A stretch of 64,000 nt of DNA from Carettochelys insculpta (Eukaryota > Chordata > Testudines > Carettochelyidae). Position numbers and translations under genes: made by a program. The stretch spans positions 101,287,001 to 101,351,000 of the forward strand of contig NC_134141.1 of the NCBI RefSeq assembly GCF_033958435.1, read 5' to 3'. Positions 22,801 through 34,372 of the stretch are shown one piece after another. Position 1 is the first letter of the stretch. Each line of letters starts with the position of its first letter. The notes under the pieces are model-generated. The model was given only the letters and a program-made list of their open reading frames with translations. It had not been told where the DNA came from and did not search any database.

Positions 22801-25800
22801 ATCCAAGAAAAATATGATAATATGTTAGTAACCGGCTGAATCACCAACCCACTTCTCTATTAACTTTCTCTGCCCCATCGCTTGGTGAGATTTGTGTACT
22901 ACAACACTGGCAGGTTCTTTCCTGATGCCTCAAATGTCCACTTAATGCAAGGAAGGCATTATGCTCTACCCCTATAAATTCAGCCTCATAGAACAATCAG
23001 TGTTAGGGCCTCATGTGTCCCTTGCACGTTGCACAAGTTGGCAAAAGAGAAGGGCCAGAAAGGTCACGGAAGCAGTGTGGAGATTAGATGCACAAGGAGC
23101 ATGACTGATCCTTGGGGGGACAGGAGCAGCCTTTGGCACAGATGCTAGCAACAGCAGTAAGAGGTTGCTTTTGTGGTGTGGCTCCCTATAAACACTGTCT
23201 GACTTTTGTGTGGAAATCTGTGTCATAATCAGCATTCCCAGAAGCAGCAATACCTGTGCAAATGGGGTGGGTAAGAATCTGTAGCCATGGGAAACCAATT
23301 GGTGGTAACATGAGAGTTGACTGCTGCCAAAGGGGAGGCTCAGAAACAGGTTCTTTTATGGCACCTGCAGAGCTACAAACCCCATGTTAGCTCAGGGTGG
23401 CAAAGGGGGATAATGATCTATATGAGCTCAAGCTATGAAAAAAGGAGAGAAACAGCCTGATCTCTCTCTCAGCTTTCAACCTGTGGGGAACCAGACAATC
23501 TTACAGTCACAGTGAGGGATCAGGGTAGTGCAGAGGGGGCATATGGAAGCCCATAGAGTTTAAGAACACACTGGTAAGAAAAACTGTTGGTTCAAAGTAT
23601 GAGGTCCAATCCTGTGAAATGCATTCAGTACCTTGCATGTATTGGTCCCGAGCCTGGAGAAAGACAGGCAGAGGCAACTTTCTACGCCCAACTTGTAGAA
23701 AGGAGGGGGACAGTTTCCACAGAAGAGTTGGTAAAAATCTCTTCCTTCTATCTTTTTCCACTCCCCTTTCTTCTCACTTTCCTCCAGGGGGCCCATTCAT
23801 TTCCAGCATTGCTCCCTTTTTTCACTTATCTCCTGGGGTTCCTGAAACTCTCCTCCCATTTTTCTCTTTCCGCTCATGGGGAAGTTCTACAGTATAATCT
23901 CATTCCGTATTCATTATCAGAAATCCTCTGGGTGTTATTAGGGTGACATACCTGTTCCCCAAGGCCATCAATTACATGGGCACCTCCATGGACTGGGGCA
24001 AGTGCATTGCCGAAAGGGCTGACGTTCTCCTTCTACAGAATAATCATGGTCCAAAATGCAATTCTACAAGAAACTTAGTGCTCTCCTCTTCTTTCCTAAG
24101 AGCTGCAAACCCTTAGTGAGCACATAAAGTGGGGGAGGGAAGGGGGGTGGTCTGAGTTGGCCACGTTTAAGTGCAATTCAAATTAGAAAAACAAAACAAA
24201 CAAAAACAGGTTTACTTGCAGACCTGCTGAAGGTGTTTGCAGTTATACAGTTAGGCCACCGAAAATAATGGTGCTACATGGAATAGCAAGTAGCTGCCAG
24301 TAATTCTAGATGATAAAACCAGAACTGCCTATGAAATGGAATGCAATAAAATCAAGTTGGACTATCATCAGAATTCTAGGTTAAATCTGCAAAATGGAAT
24401 CCTCTGGACATTCATGAATTGCACAATATGCTAATCTTGAGGCTGAGCTTCATGAGTGGTCAATGTCAAATAACACCCACTGCCAGTATTAGACTCTCTT
24501 TCTCCTTTTTTCCACTTTTGTGATCCGAAGAACTTAGGAAAACACATTCAGTTTTAATGCAATAAATCAAACATGCTGCCCAAGAGTTACTGGAGAGAAT
24601 TCAGTAAATCCTATAACCACTATAAAATTCCTCTATCAATGCTGTCATGAAGGAATTTAGAAGACATGGCAATCCTTGTTAAAAGTCTTGTAGTATGCAG
24701 CTGTTGCAGCATTTCAGCAATTTGTTATGTAGTTGTCAGATTTATATCTAGCAAAGGCTTCTCTCTTGGCAAGACATATGGTGTAGGTTACAACACCATC
24801 ATGCCAAACTCTTCAGTGCAGAGATTCTTATAAGGCTATATATGCAAGATATATTTGAGGGTGCATCAAAATTTCAAATTCAAAAAAAATTGCATAATAA
24901 ATTTGTATTCCTGCTCATTTCCATTCCAGAACAATTTGACTCCAAGCACATATAGTAAAATGGGACAAATTAATTATGGAATAAAAAAAAAAAGCCTGAA
25001 CTTCCCTTTCAGCTTTTATAGCCTTAAAATGCTGATCCAATGCATGACTGCACTGGGCAAAAGAAGTGCACAAATTACCTCAAAGCTGGGTGAATTTCTG
25101 CTCCAGCACTCACATAAATCTCAGCCACAAGGAAAAATAATGGATTTATGGGCTTCTATTCATTGCAGCTCCAGCACACAGTGGAAAACATGATGCATGG
25201 CCAAGAAGAACATGAATATGTTAAATTTGCGACCAAGCTTCATGAATGGTCAAAGCTAAACAACAGCCACTGTCAGCATCAGGTAGTCCAAGTAATTTAT
25301 TCCAACTCAATTGAGAGAGCCGCTTCCTCATGTATACATCCATACTGCAATCATGAGGTGTGTGACTGCAGCACTAGTTCAGCTAGCTCAGGCACCAGAG
25401 CAGAGAAGCTACAGCAGTATTGCTGGACTTTCTCTTTTGTCCTCCTGCCATCCCCTGCCTCATTTACTTCACACCTTTGAACTCCTGCAACAATTAAAGG
25501 CAGGGCACTACAGACAAACAGCGTCCCACATTGCATAACCCTGATCTATCCCAAGGGCAAGCCCATCCTTTGCGATGAATGACCAGAGTACATAAGGGCA
25601 TAATTAAGATGATCATAATGTGTATGAACAGGGCAGCTCAATTAAGATTCCACAAGCAACTTTAATTCTGGCATTTTTAAACTTTTGAGTGCTTAATTAT
25701 ATAACCCTGAATAAAATTGTTTTAATGTAATTTTGTGTATTAATTTTCTAGATTTTTAAAAAAACAGATATTCCATGTAGAGGCATCATATTAACACACA

Positions 25801-25986
25801 CATGATTCATCAGCAGAGCAAGAACCTTCAGATGCACTGACAGGCCCCTAGTGCTGGAGCAATTCTGTACCAATGGGCACCAGAGGGGGATGTAATACTC
25901 TGTCAATGAGTTTCACAAATTTGCTGACAGCAGAAGATTGGTCCCATTTCAGCTGCAAATGGGCACATGGTCTAGTGGGCATAGAG
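19869..25986. other. Unannotated intron sequence
   Basis: About 6 kb of moderately AT-rich sequence. The open frames are short and show no family resemblance. No splice-bounded coding exon was recognised on the minus strand. Degenerate repeats may be present. Confidence 0.5.
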
Positions 25987-26384
25987 CAGCAGTCAACAAC
26001 CAAAAGAGCAAGAAGAGCCTTTTTTTTTTTCGAATTCGGAGCTGCAATGCACGTGAATAAGACTGTCCTTCATAAACAACATCGAGCCATAAGTTTTGTA
26101 AACCCTAACTTAAGTACAGTGTGCACACATAATCCACAATGCACTGCACATATTAAAGGGGGAGTTATCTAATGTTTTGAAATCACATATCCTTTGCTAT
26201 TCAGATATGAGTCGTTCATCGTTGGGCTTTTAGATGTTCACTGAAGTATTGAAAATAATCAGGAGGCTTTTTTTCCAACCCCCGCCAAAAAAACCAAAGA
26301 ACACTTTACAATCAGCTTCGTGAGCCACGAAGAAGTCCTTAAAGAGCCATATGTGGCTCCAGAGATGCAGGTTGCAGAACCCTG
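25987..26384. mobile_element. hAT-type nonautonomous element
   Basis: It begins cagcagtcaacaaccaaaag and ends ggttgcagaaccctg, an imperfect inverted pair. Just inside the right end is gagccatatgtggctcc. Flanks gcatagag (25979-25986) and gcacagac (26385-26392) match at 6 of 8 bases. The interior is shared with 62499-63030, for example the stretch around cacatattaaagggg. Confidence 0.78.
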
Positions 26385-26392
26385 GCACAGAC

Positions 26393-29289
26393 TCTTTTGC
26401 CTGTTCCCAGAACAGCTTAATGGCTTCTGCCCAGTCCTCCCCCAACTCTTCCCTTTTCTAGGCCTGATTCTTCTCTACCCCAGCTCCAGCCCAGTTGCCT
26501 ACACAAGTCACAGTCTCCACTCCTGGGGTTTTTTTGCCCCAGTCACTCACCTTGTCCAGATAATCCCTATTTTCTTTTCCTGGCTCCTTGTTTAGTCAAT
26601 TGCTTTGCTCCCCACACTGCCTCCCAATTCCAGTATCCTTCCCTGGGCTGCTTACCGCATTCTTAGTCACCTTCTTCCAGGCTCCTTCTCCCAATCTCTC
26701 TGCCTAACTAACTATAGCTCTTGCAACACATCCCTGCTCTTTGTCAGACCTGTATTGCTGTTCTCCACAACCTCCTTCCTATCCTCCTGCACTGGGCTCC
26801 TACTCCTAGTTTCTTGCCTTCCCACAGCTCCTTGTTCAATCTCCGTGGTCCCCCGCAAAACCAGCTAGCTGGCTCCCAGCCCCCCTCCCACTTCCCTCAC
26901 TAGCACTCAGCCAGTTTCTGTACCCAGACTCCCAGCTTCAGTCTCCTTGCCCAGCCAGCCACAGCACAACGCTCATTATTCCAGCCCATTTTTTCTCCAC
27001 TGTTGTCCAGCTTTTGCTCCCTCTGCACCTGAATCAGATGGCTTTTTCCACCCCACTGACAGGGAGCCACGGGGAGAGACGGAGCACTGACCGCACAGCT
27101 CCAGCCCTTTTACTGTTCTAGTGCCAGGCACCATTCCAGCCCAGAACATCCGATAGTAGCCATGATAGGGAACGTCTGACTCTGTCCCTCTAGCACTCTG
27201 TGTTTGGCACTCTGTCTCCATGAGGTGGCAGCTAGATGAGCTAGCAACTCATGAGGCTGCTACAGGCTTGGCTAAAAGAGATGTGTCTTTTACCTCTTGC
27301 AATAGAGCCAAGGTGGGCAACTCACAGCTTGTGCACCCCCTCTCTGTTCTCCCCCCCGCCCCATGCACTAAAGCCCTGCACTTCCCCCTCCCTACCAGCA
27401 CTTCCATGAATCAAATGATTTGTGCCCCCGCATCCCCACTCTTCCAGCTTCCTTCCCAGAGCCTGAATGCTGCAAATCAGCTGATTCTTAATACTCATGG
27501 GGCAGAGGTCCTAGGTCTGATTCTGGCTGATGACAACCAGAGTTTCTCAAGGTTAAACATGCATATCTGGTCAGCCCTAGCAGAGTAAAGGGCTTGGGCA
27601 TGCTCAGTGAGGAAGGAATCTTTGGAGATCTTAGCTACTAAAGTCGCATTGTGTATGTACAAACTGTGATTTTTCAAAGGCTTATAACATGGCCAAATTC
27701 AGGTGAATTTTCACAAAAAGGTACACCACTGATACAAAAGGTCACTCTTATGCCAAATTCCAAGTCCCTGTCCCAACACCTGAGGGGTACTGAAGTTTTT
27801 CAGAGAAAGTCTCCAGAATTTTGAAATGAGTACAGCATTGCAATTCTCAGAAAATGAACAATTTTGGCTGTAGTTTCTCTCTTTCACACATACACACTTC
27901 CTCCTGAGGCAGATGCACAGCATAAAAAATTCAGTTTAAACACTGAAAGTCTGGCAAAGTTAAAAGCTACTGAAAACAGGCCTTATGATGGGAATTGTCA
28001 GGAAACCTTAACCATAGGCAGTGCTACCGTTAATAGTTCTTTTTTATTCATGTACACTGTTCAATCTGTACAGAGCCATAAGCAGAGGCAGTGTAGGAAT
28101 TATACCATAACAGTAAAATTCTACTCTCCTGTCCATAGGTGAGCTCTCCATTGCCTATTCAGCTGAAAAGTTCTCCTATCTGCAGCAGTTCCAGGTATGT
28201 GATAGCAGGTAACAGGACATTTAAAAGGGGAATTTTGTCACTATTAGAGACAGTCTTAATTCATGAGCTGCAAGAAATTACTAAGCACCCTCATTAAGAG
28301 AGAAAATGCCACCTCATTATGAAAGGTTACTGCTTCTAAGCCCAGAAGAGGGTTTGCCTTTTTCACTGGTCAATGTCACTACTGGTCATAGCTCCTAAAT
28401 GAGAAACATAGACTTACTGGGCAGTATTTATAAAAAACTTAGAACCATGTATCATTAAAATAAACATAAGAGCAGGCTGGCAAGAGAAAAGAGTCCTTTA
28501 AAGAATTATGATGTAATTATTATAATATCACTCTGCTTTAGAGGCGAGAGTACAGTAGTTACAAATTCAAACGATCATTTTTAGAAGAAAACTCTGAACA
28601 CATGGATCATTTGACAATCTATTTCTGGCCAGAGGTAAGCAAGCAGCAGAGCCTGAAAACTGGCTTTGATAATATCCCAGAGCACACCAAATTTACAGTG
28701 TATGGACTGGGGCCGGGGGAGTGTCTTAAGGAGATGGGGATTCAGAAAGTAGATCACTGAGCACCTCTAAGAGAGCTCTCAGCAGGATCCTAAAGCAATC
28801 TATGTGACGCTTGTCAGGACAGGATTCAATTGTGGTATAAATATTGTAGTCTTTGAACAAGTACTATCACTGGATTTTTCATACAACATAAAAAAAGAGC
28901 CTATTTATTACAGTGACTTGTCACAGAAATGCCCCTCCTGCAAAACACAATGGTAGATAAGGTCACTGCTCTCAAAGCCTTGCAGTCTAAGAAGAGAAGT
29001 GACATATGAAGGAGGCAGGGGGGAGAGGAGGAAGACAGATGAAGTAGATATATACAGTTTTTTTAAAGTACAGTTTTCCCCTTTCTTTTTCTTCTTCCCC
29101 TTTTCACCCCAAGCCCTTAAGGTGGAATTTGATGGAAAGGGCAGTGGCCTAACAGATCTGTTCAGAGAGAATGTTTTAGGCGTAACTGGTGGTATGAAAG
29201 AAAGTATGATGATCCTGTGGTGTCTTCTGATCCATCAGCTCTGAAATCTATAAATCAAGTCTTAAGTTTGACTGGCCAATCCTGCAAGG
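26393..29289. other. Unannotated intron sequence
   Basis: Contains a CT-rich tract at 26400-27000, which is one long pyrimidine-biased stretch rather than a gene. The remainder is ordinary intron sequence. Confidence 0.5.
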
Positions 29290-29399
29290 ACATACAGTAA
29301 ATGCTCGAGTTATGCAGCCAGCAACCCCTGTATAAGTCAAATTTTCATGCAAGTAGAGGGGAGACGGGACCCAGGCTGCAGCCTGGCTCCTGGCTTCCC

Positions 29400-29690
29400 A
29401 CTGCTTGTAGGAGACAGGTAACTGACCAGCCTACCAGGGCTGGTCAGTTTCCTGACTTCCAGAGTGGCAGGGAGCCAGGAACAAGAGGGGCAGCCTGGTT
29501 GAAGTCTCCTGGCCATTTGCAAAACCGGGAAACTGACCATCTCATGATTGGTCAGTTTCCTGGGTCCTGCTAGCGCAGGGGAGCTGGGAACCAGGATGCT
29601 GCTTGGTTCCCAGCTCCCTGGCCCTTTGGGCAACAGGGCAGCTGACTAGCCATGAGCTGGTTAGTTTCTCAGGTCCCGTAAGCAGTGAGG
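29400..29690. repeat. GC-rich minisatellite, three units of about 105 bp
   Basis: Three spaced copies of a small palindrome of the form ctgaccaN(5-12)tggtcagtttcctg occur at about 29429, 29531 and 29642. Each is followed by an aggagctgggaaccagg-like segment. The surrounding 29290-29900 stretch is GC-rich and may be one larger repeat. Confidence 0.6.
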
Positions 29691-29900
29691 AGAGGGAAAC
29701 CAAGTGGCAGTGTCATCTGGGACTGCCACTGGGGGCTAGTCTGGGAGCCCAGCCACTTCCCAGATGTGGGGCAGTGTGGTCTCCCCAACCCGTGGCCAGG
29801 GACCCCGCAGCTGGTTCTGCCAGCACCTAGCTACGGGGTGTCCCCACACACCATCGGCACCGATTGCCCCCCACTCCCTCTCATGTAAACTCTAGATACA

Positions 29901-30587
29901 CACATTTTGAATGAACGTATCTCAAAGGATTACTATACTGACATACTGTCCACCCCTTCCTCTCTCTCTCCACCCTTTTCTTATAGATCACCTTAACTCA
30001 CCTACAAGTTGAGTTAAGCATCTGGATGGAAAATAAAGGTAAGCTGGTAAAAGCCCCAGGTAATGATTTCAATAACTATGGTTTTGCCTGCTCTATACAT
30101 TGTATTTTACAGGTAGTCCCAGAAATCCATATAATAAAAGTTGTGGCCTACTTAAAATCCACGTCAAATGTCTGGGTATACCAAAAGGAGAACAGGGGAC
30201 AATTGAGGGAGTATGTCATGGGGAGTTGTATCCCTCCTAAGAAAGAGATGACAGTATTATCAAGACAAAGAGCGATATTGTTATTATTGGTAAGTCAGTT
30301 ACTGGAAATCTGATGGCTGCTCAGTGGCCTGTGTAAACAAGCTGATGAACTCAGTCCAGTTCCTAACATAAAACCAAGCACATCACAAAATCTACATCTG
30401 CAACTGAGAATGAAAGCAACTGTTCTCAATTAAGCAGAAATCCTGACTTGGAGGGATAAGTCTACCAGTGGTAGGTCGGGTCTAATATTTTGCATCCCAA
30501 TTTTGAAGTCAGAATATGATGTGCAGTGATGTTAAGTGATTTGCTCTCAGTCACATAAAAACCAGAGCCAGTAACTGTACCCACATG
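29901..30587. other. Unannotated intron sequence
   Basis: No gene or repeat was recognised. Confidence 0.5.
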
Positions 30588-30729
30588 GCGTGTCCACACA
30601 GCAAAGCTGATATTATGAAATCATTTTGAAATAGTGGATGGCTTATTTTGGATTCAGTAAACTCATTCTATGAGGAATAGCACCTATTCCAGTATAGATA
30701 TTTCAGAATAGAGAATGTATAGACAGGCT

Positions 30730-31581
30730 GCACCTACACTAGCAAGTTCCTTCAGAAAATCTGGCCCTTTTTTGAAAGAACACATAGGCTATGTCTACAC
30801 TAGCACCCCCCTTTTGAAAGGGGGATGCTAATGAGACACTTCAGGATATGCTAATGAGGTGCTGCAATGAATGCAAAATGGCAGCCACAGCACTTTGAAA
30901 GTGTCACTTTCAATCACGCTTGGCTTGTCCACATGGGGTCCTTTTCAAAAGGACCCCGCATACTTCAAAATCCCCTTATTCTTATTCAGTTATAGGAATA
31001 AGGGGAATTCAAAGTACGTGGGGTCCTTTCGAAAATGACCCCATGTAGACAAGCCGTGTGTGATCGAATGTGGCACTTTCAAAGTGTTGCAGCCACCATT
31101 ATACTAATGAGGTGCTGCATATTTATTGCAATGCCTCTTTAGCATATCCCAAAGTGTCTCATTAGCATCCCCCTTTCGAAAGGGGGGTGCTAATGTAGAT
31201 CCAGCCATAGAGCGTCAACATGCAAAATGTGCTCTTTTGATCTGAAATTGAAAGAATGCCACTCTTCTTCCAGAAGCCTGCTTCAGCTCCCAGATCAGGA
31301 AGAGTCCCTTCTTTCAAAATTTTTGTTTGAAAAAAAAGTGTGTGTAGACGGTTCCTGGGCCCTTCTTTCAAAAGAGCAGTCCTCATGGTGCTGATCTTTT
31401 TTATCCCTGGTCCGATCTTACAAAAGAGCAGGGGCTGTGTGGACGTTCTCTGTCGAAAGAGTGGATCGATCTTTCGATCTGCTTTTTTGGGTGTGGATGC
31501 GATCTTTCTGAAAGAAGCTTTTTCAGAAGATATCTTCCAGAAGAACTTCTTTCAAACGATCGCTCTACTGTAGACGTAGCC
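30730..31581. mobile_element. Middle MITE of the nest
   Basis: The left end ggctgcacctacactagc and the right end gtagacgtagcc are inverted relatives. The interior has repeated gatctttc/gaaagaagctt motifs. It is itself split by the inner MITE. Confidence 0.55.
30787..31206. mobile_element. Inner MITE of the nest, Harbinger-like ends
   Basis: It begins ggctatgtctacactagc and ends with the inverse (gctaatgtagatccagcc). ATA flanks both ends (30784-30786 and 31207-31209). The two halves are nearly complementary along their full length, with mirrored tgctaatgaggtgctgca and ggggtcctttcgaaa-type segments, so it could fold into one long hairpin. No coding capacity. Confidence 0.85.
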
Positions 31582-31868
31582 ACTGGGAATAGGGGATATT
31601 TTGAAAGCTTATTCATAAATAAGGCTGCTTGTAGATATTGGGCACTGATTGCAAATGCCTGCCTTTTACGTGCTTTCAGGGGCTCTAATCCAAAATAGTT
31701 CTACTGGGTGTGCAGACACTATTTCAGAATAAGTTTTGTTTATTTTGAGGGTCCCCCATAGCGTGGATGCGTTATTCTGGAATAACTCTGTAATGCAGAC
31801 ATGCCCTGAATATCACCAAACTTTTACCTTAGTTACAGAGAGTAAGCCGTGCTAATCTATACACTATC

Positions 31869-32353
31869 AAAACAAAAAGCAGTCAAGTAGCACTTTAAAG
31901 ACTAGCAAAATAGTTTATTAGGTGAGCTTTCGTGGGACAGACCCACTTCTTCAGACCATAGCTATACCAGAACAGACTCAATATTTAAGACACAGAGAAC
32001 CAAAAACAGTAAGCAAGGAGGACAAATCAGAAAAAGATAATCAAGGTGAGCAAATCAGAGAGTGGAGGGGTGGGGGGGAAGATCAAGAATTAGATTGAGC
32101 CAAGGCTCGTCTGCATACTTGGCTCAATCTAATTCTTGATCTTCCCCCCCCACCCCTCCACTCTCTGATTTGCTCACCTTGATTATCTTTTTCTGATTTG
32201 TCCTCCTTGCTTACTGTTTTTGGTTCTCTGTGTCTTAAATATTGAGTCTGTTCTGGTCTGGCTATGGTCTGAAGAAGTGGGTCTGTCCCACGAAAGCTCA
32301 CCTAATAAACTATTTTGCTAGTCTTTAAAGTACTTCTTGACTGCTTTTTGTTT
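31869..32353. mobile_element. Inverted dimer of a Penelope-like element tail
   Basis: Arms 31869-32104 and 32118-32353 (236 bp each) are inverted copies with only a few mismatches, separated by 13 bp. Each arm ends ctttaaag followed by cttgactgctttttg, the same 3' tail found next to the GIY-YIG fragment at 42775. Penelope-like elements are known for inverted and partial tandem copies. Each arm contains a hammerhead-like core (see the separate entry). Confidence 0.8.
32269..32295 (+). ncRNA. Hammerhead-ribozyme-like core in the Penelope-like tail
   Basis: CTGAAGA (32269-32275), one extra A, a 5-bp stem GTGGG/CCCAC with loop TCTGT (32277-32291), then GAAA (32292-32295). This is the order of the conserved hammerhead core: CUGANGA, stem II, GAAA. 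Penelope-like elements in many animals carry hammerhead motifs. The extra A before stem II departs from the consensus, and I could not define stem III or a cleavage site, so activity is doubtful. A mirrored copy lies in the other arm near 31930-31955. Confidence 0.4.
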
Positions 32354-34232
32354 TTACCTTAGCTGTTAGGCCAACCTTCCTTCCATTAACAGCATTTAAA
32401 TTAAGTTTTTATTTTTTCTCTCGCAATAATTATTTTTGATCAAATCCAGTAACTGGTTAAAAAAAAAAAACAAAAAAAACGTGGCTTTTAAAACATATGG
32501 GAGACATTATTACTGTGAAAATACATATTTTATGCAAGTCTTTGCAATGGAATGTGCAGAGTCTTTTCAACATAATTTAATAGATTTATTAACTATTGTA
32601 AAAATAAACTGCATTTATTTGTTATTAAACATTCGGCCACATCCCTGGTGAGTGAAAGGGATACGTTTGGCAAAGCAATTTACAAGCCAAAAAGTTGCAC
32701 ATTCATACTGCAATATACACTATCAACTTAAGCCACACTTCCATCTGGAATATTTTTATACTATTGCTAAATGTTACCACTGAAGAATATATAAGAGACT
32801 GCAGAAAAATGTGTCTGCTCCCTAGGGCCTAGTTTGATACATGTGTCAACATTTTGTATTTACCAGCTTCACTGCATAATACTGTGTTGTATAGTCAGAA
32901 CATTTCCTCATTGCTCATGTGTGTCTTTTACATAGCAACATGGCGGAGGAGGGAGAAAAAAAAATGTTGATTTTCAAAAAAATAAGAAAAATATAATTTT
33001 TAAACCATAAAAATTATCAGGACTCAGGATTAGGTGTAAATGTTTGAAACTATTTAAACATGACTGAATATTAGCTATGTCAGTTTCCTTCTCTCATACA
33101 TCTGAATACGTGACTCTATATCTCAACTAAAGAAATTATACTAAAAGAGGTATCTCCATAGAGTCCAATTTGTATAACTTGTAGAGAACGTTCCTTCTTA
33201 ATAAATAGCTTCTACGTCTCTCCATCTACAAAGAACAAATTTTGTACTTTCCTAACAACTCCCAGCTTAGACTTCACTTATTCCCATTAGGTCTGGCATT
33301 GTGCATCTTGGTATGTTTTCAAAATGTCTCCTTGACACATCTGCCACTAAATTAGCACTGGCTACTCTAGCTTGGTGTTAAAAAACAGCCTTTCAATTGG
33401 TTAAAAACCTCCCTGTCATTGAAAAATGTATTCCATTTTCAGCTCTATTTATTTTTTGCAAGATACATTTGGGTAGATCTCATGCACACAGAACTTTGTG
33501 AATCCTGTGTCAAGGGCACTAGTACATCTGCACAAATATTTTCAGTATTTCTAAAGCAAGTTAGGTAGCTTCCCCGAAAACTGCAACTCAGACAGGCTTT
33601 GTTCCATACGCACCCATGACCTACCTTTTCTAGTCACAGCAGTTAGATTAGACTCTAGGTTGACAGCATTTGCAACTTTTCTGTGGGATTATAATGGGTA
33701 TGAGATTCAAGGACTTCTGAAAACCCAGCCAGTTATTTTTAGGTATATAAGTTTTGGCTACATATTTGACACATGCACAAATGCACAGTATAGCTATATA
33801 AAAGCTGCAGGCAACAGCTGCTATAATTTGGCTTCAGTGATACAGGTTCGCGTTTCTGGGTTGCCGATGCAAAACAGGTAACAGAGATAGGTCATAGCAT
33901 GTGCTGTATGCAGCACATTTGAAAATATAGGGTTTTCCTGTGGTTTCAAGGGTTACTATGAGTCAGTCACACAATAGTGCTGCTGTTCTAGCCCTCCCAA
34001 GGAGAGATTTCACACTCGTTTTCCCTCTTTGGTCATTTTTCATGAAACATGGCGGTACTGGCCCCTGGAAGCTGGAACGAGTGAAATGGTGAGATATTTC
34101 CAGACCCACTTTGCGAACCTGGAGCAGCTGGTTAAAAAAAAAAAAAAGATGAATTGCTGGACATGTGGGGGATTTCAAAGTCTCCTGCAGCTCACAGAGG
34201 AAGCTTTTCTTCAGGGAGGCACAACAGGGATA
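32354..34232. other. Unannotated intron sequence
   Basis: AT-rich, with A-rich runs at 32460 and 32955. No gene or repeat was recognised. Confidence 0.5.
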
Positions 34233-34366
34233 AGTATCAGAGAGGTAGCCATGTTAGTCAGTATCTTCAAGAACAACAAGAAGTCCTGTGGCACCTTATA
34301 GAGTAACAGATATTTTGGAGCATAAGCTTCCGCGGGCAAAGACCCACTTCGTCAGATGCATCATCA
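34233..34366 (-). mobile_element. Retroelement 3' tail fragment related to the Penelope-like tail
   Basis: Read on the minus strand it has gcatctgacgaagtgggtct, a hairpin-forming gcccgc, then gcttatgctccaaaatatct and tataaggtgccacaggac. The layout (CTGAnGAAGTGGGTCT, inverse of GGGT, GnAAGCT, a TTAG/TTAC-TCT box, a GTGC box) parallels the tails at 31.9 and 42.8 kb but with different sequence between, so it is a sister family. The GAAA box is mutated here. Confidence 0.6.
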
Positions 34367-34372
34367 TCTACA

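Larger units (their letters stand above)
30588..31808. mobile_element. Outer MITE of a three-level nest
   Basis: It starts ggcgtgtccacacagcaaag and ends in the inverse of gggcatgtctgcattacaga. Inside both ends are gaatagcaccta/attctggaataac-type motifs. Its interior is interrupted by two further MITEs. The edges are approximate, and no clear target duplication was seen. Confidence 0.55.

Noticed and set aside
26400..27000. Pyrimidine-rich open frames
   Set aside because: Biased composition explains the openness; no protein features.
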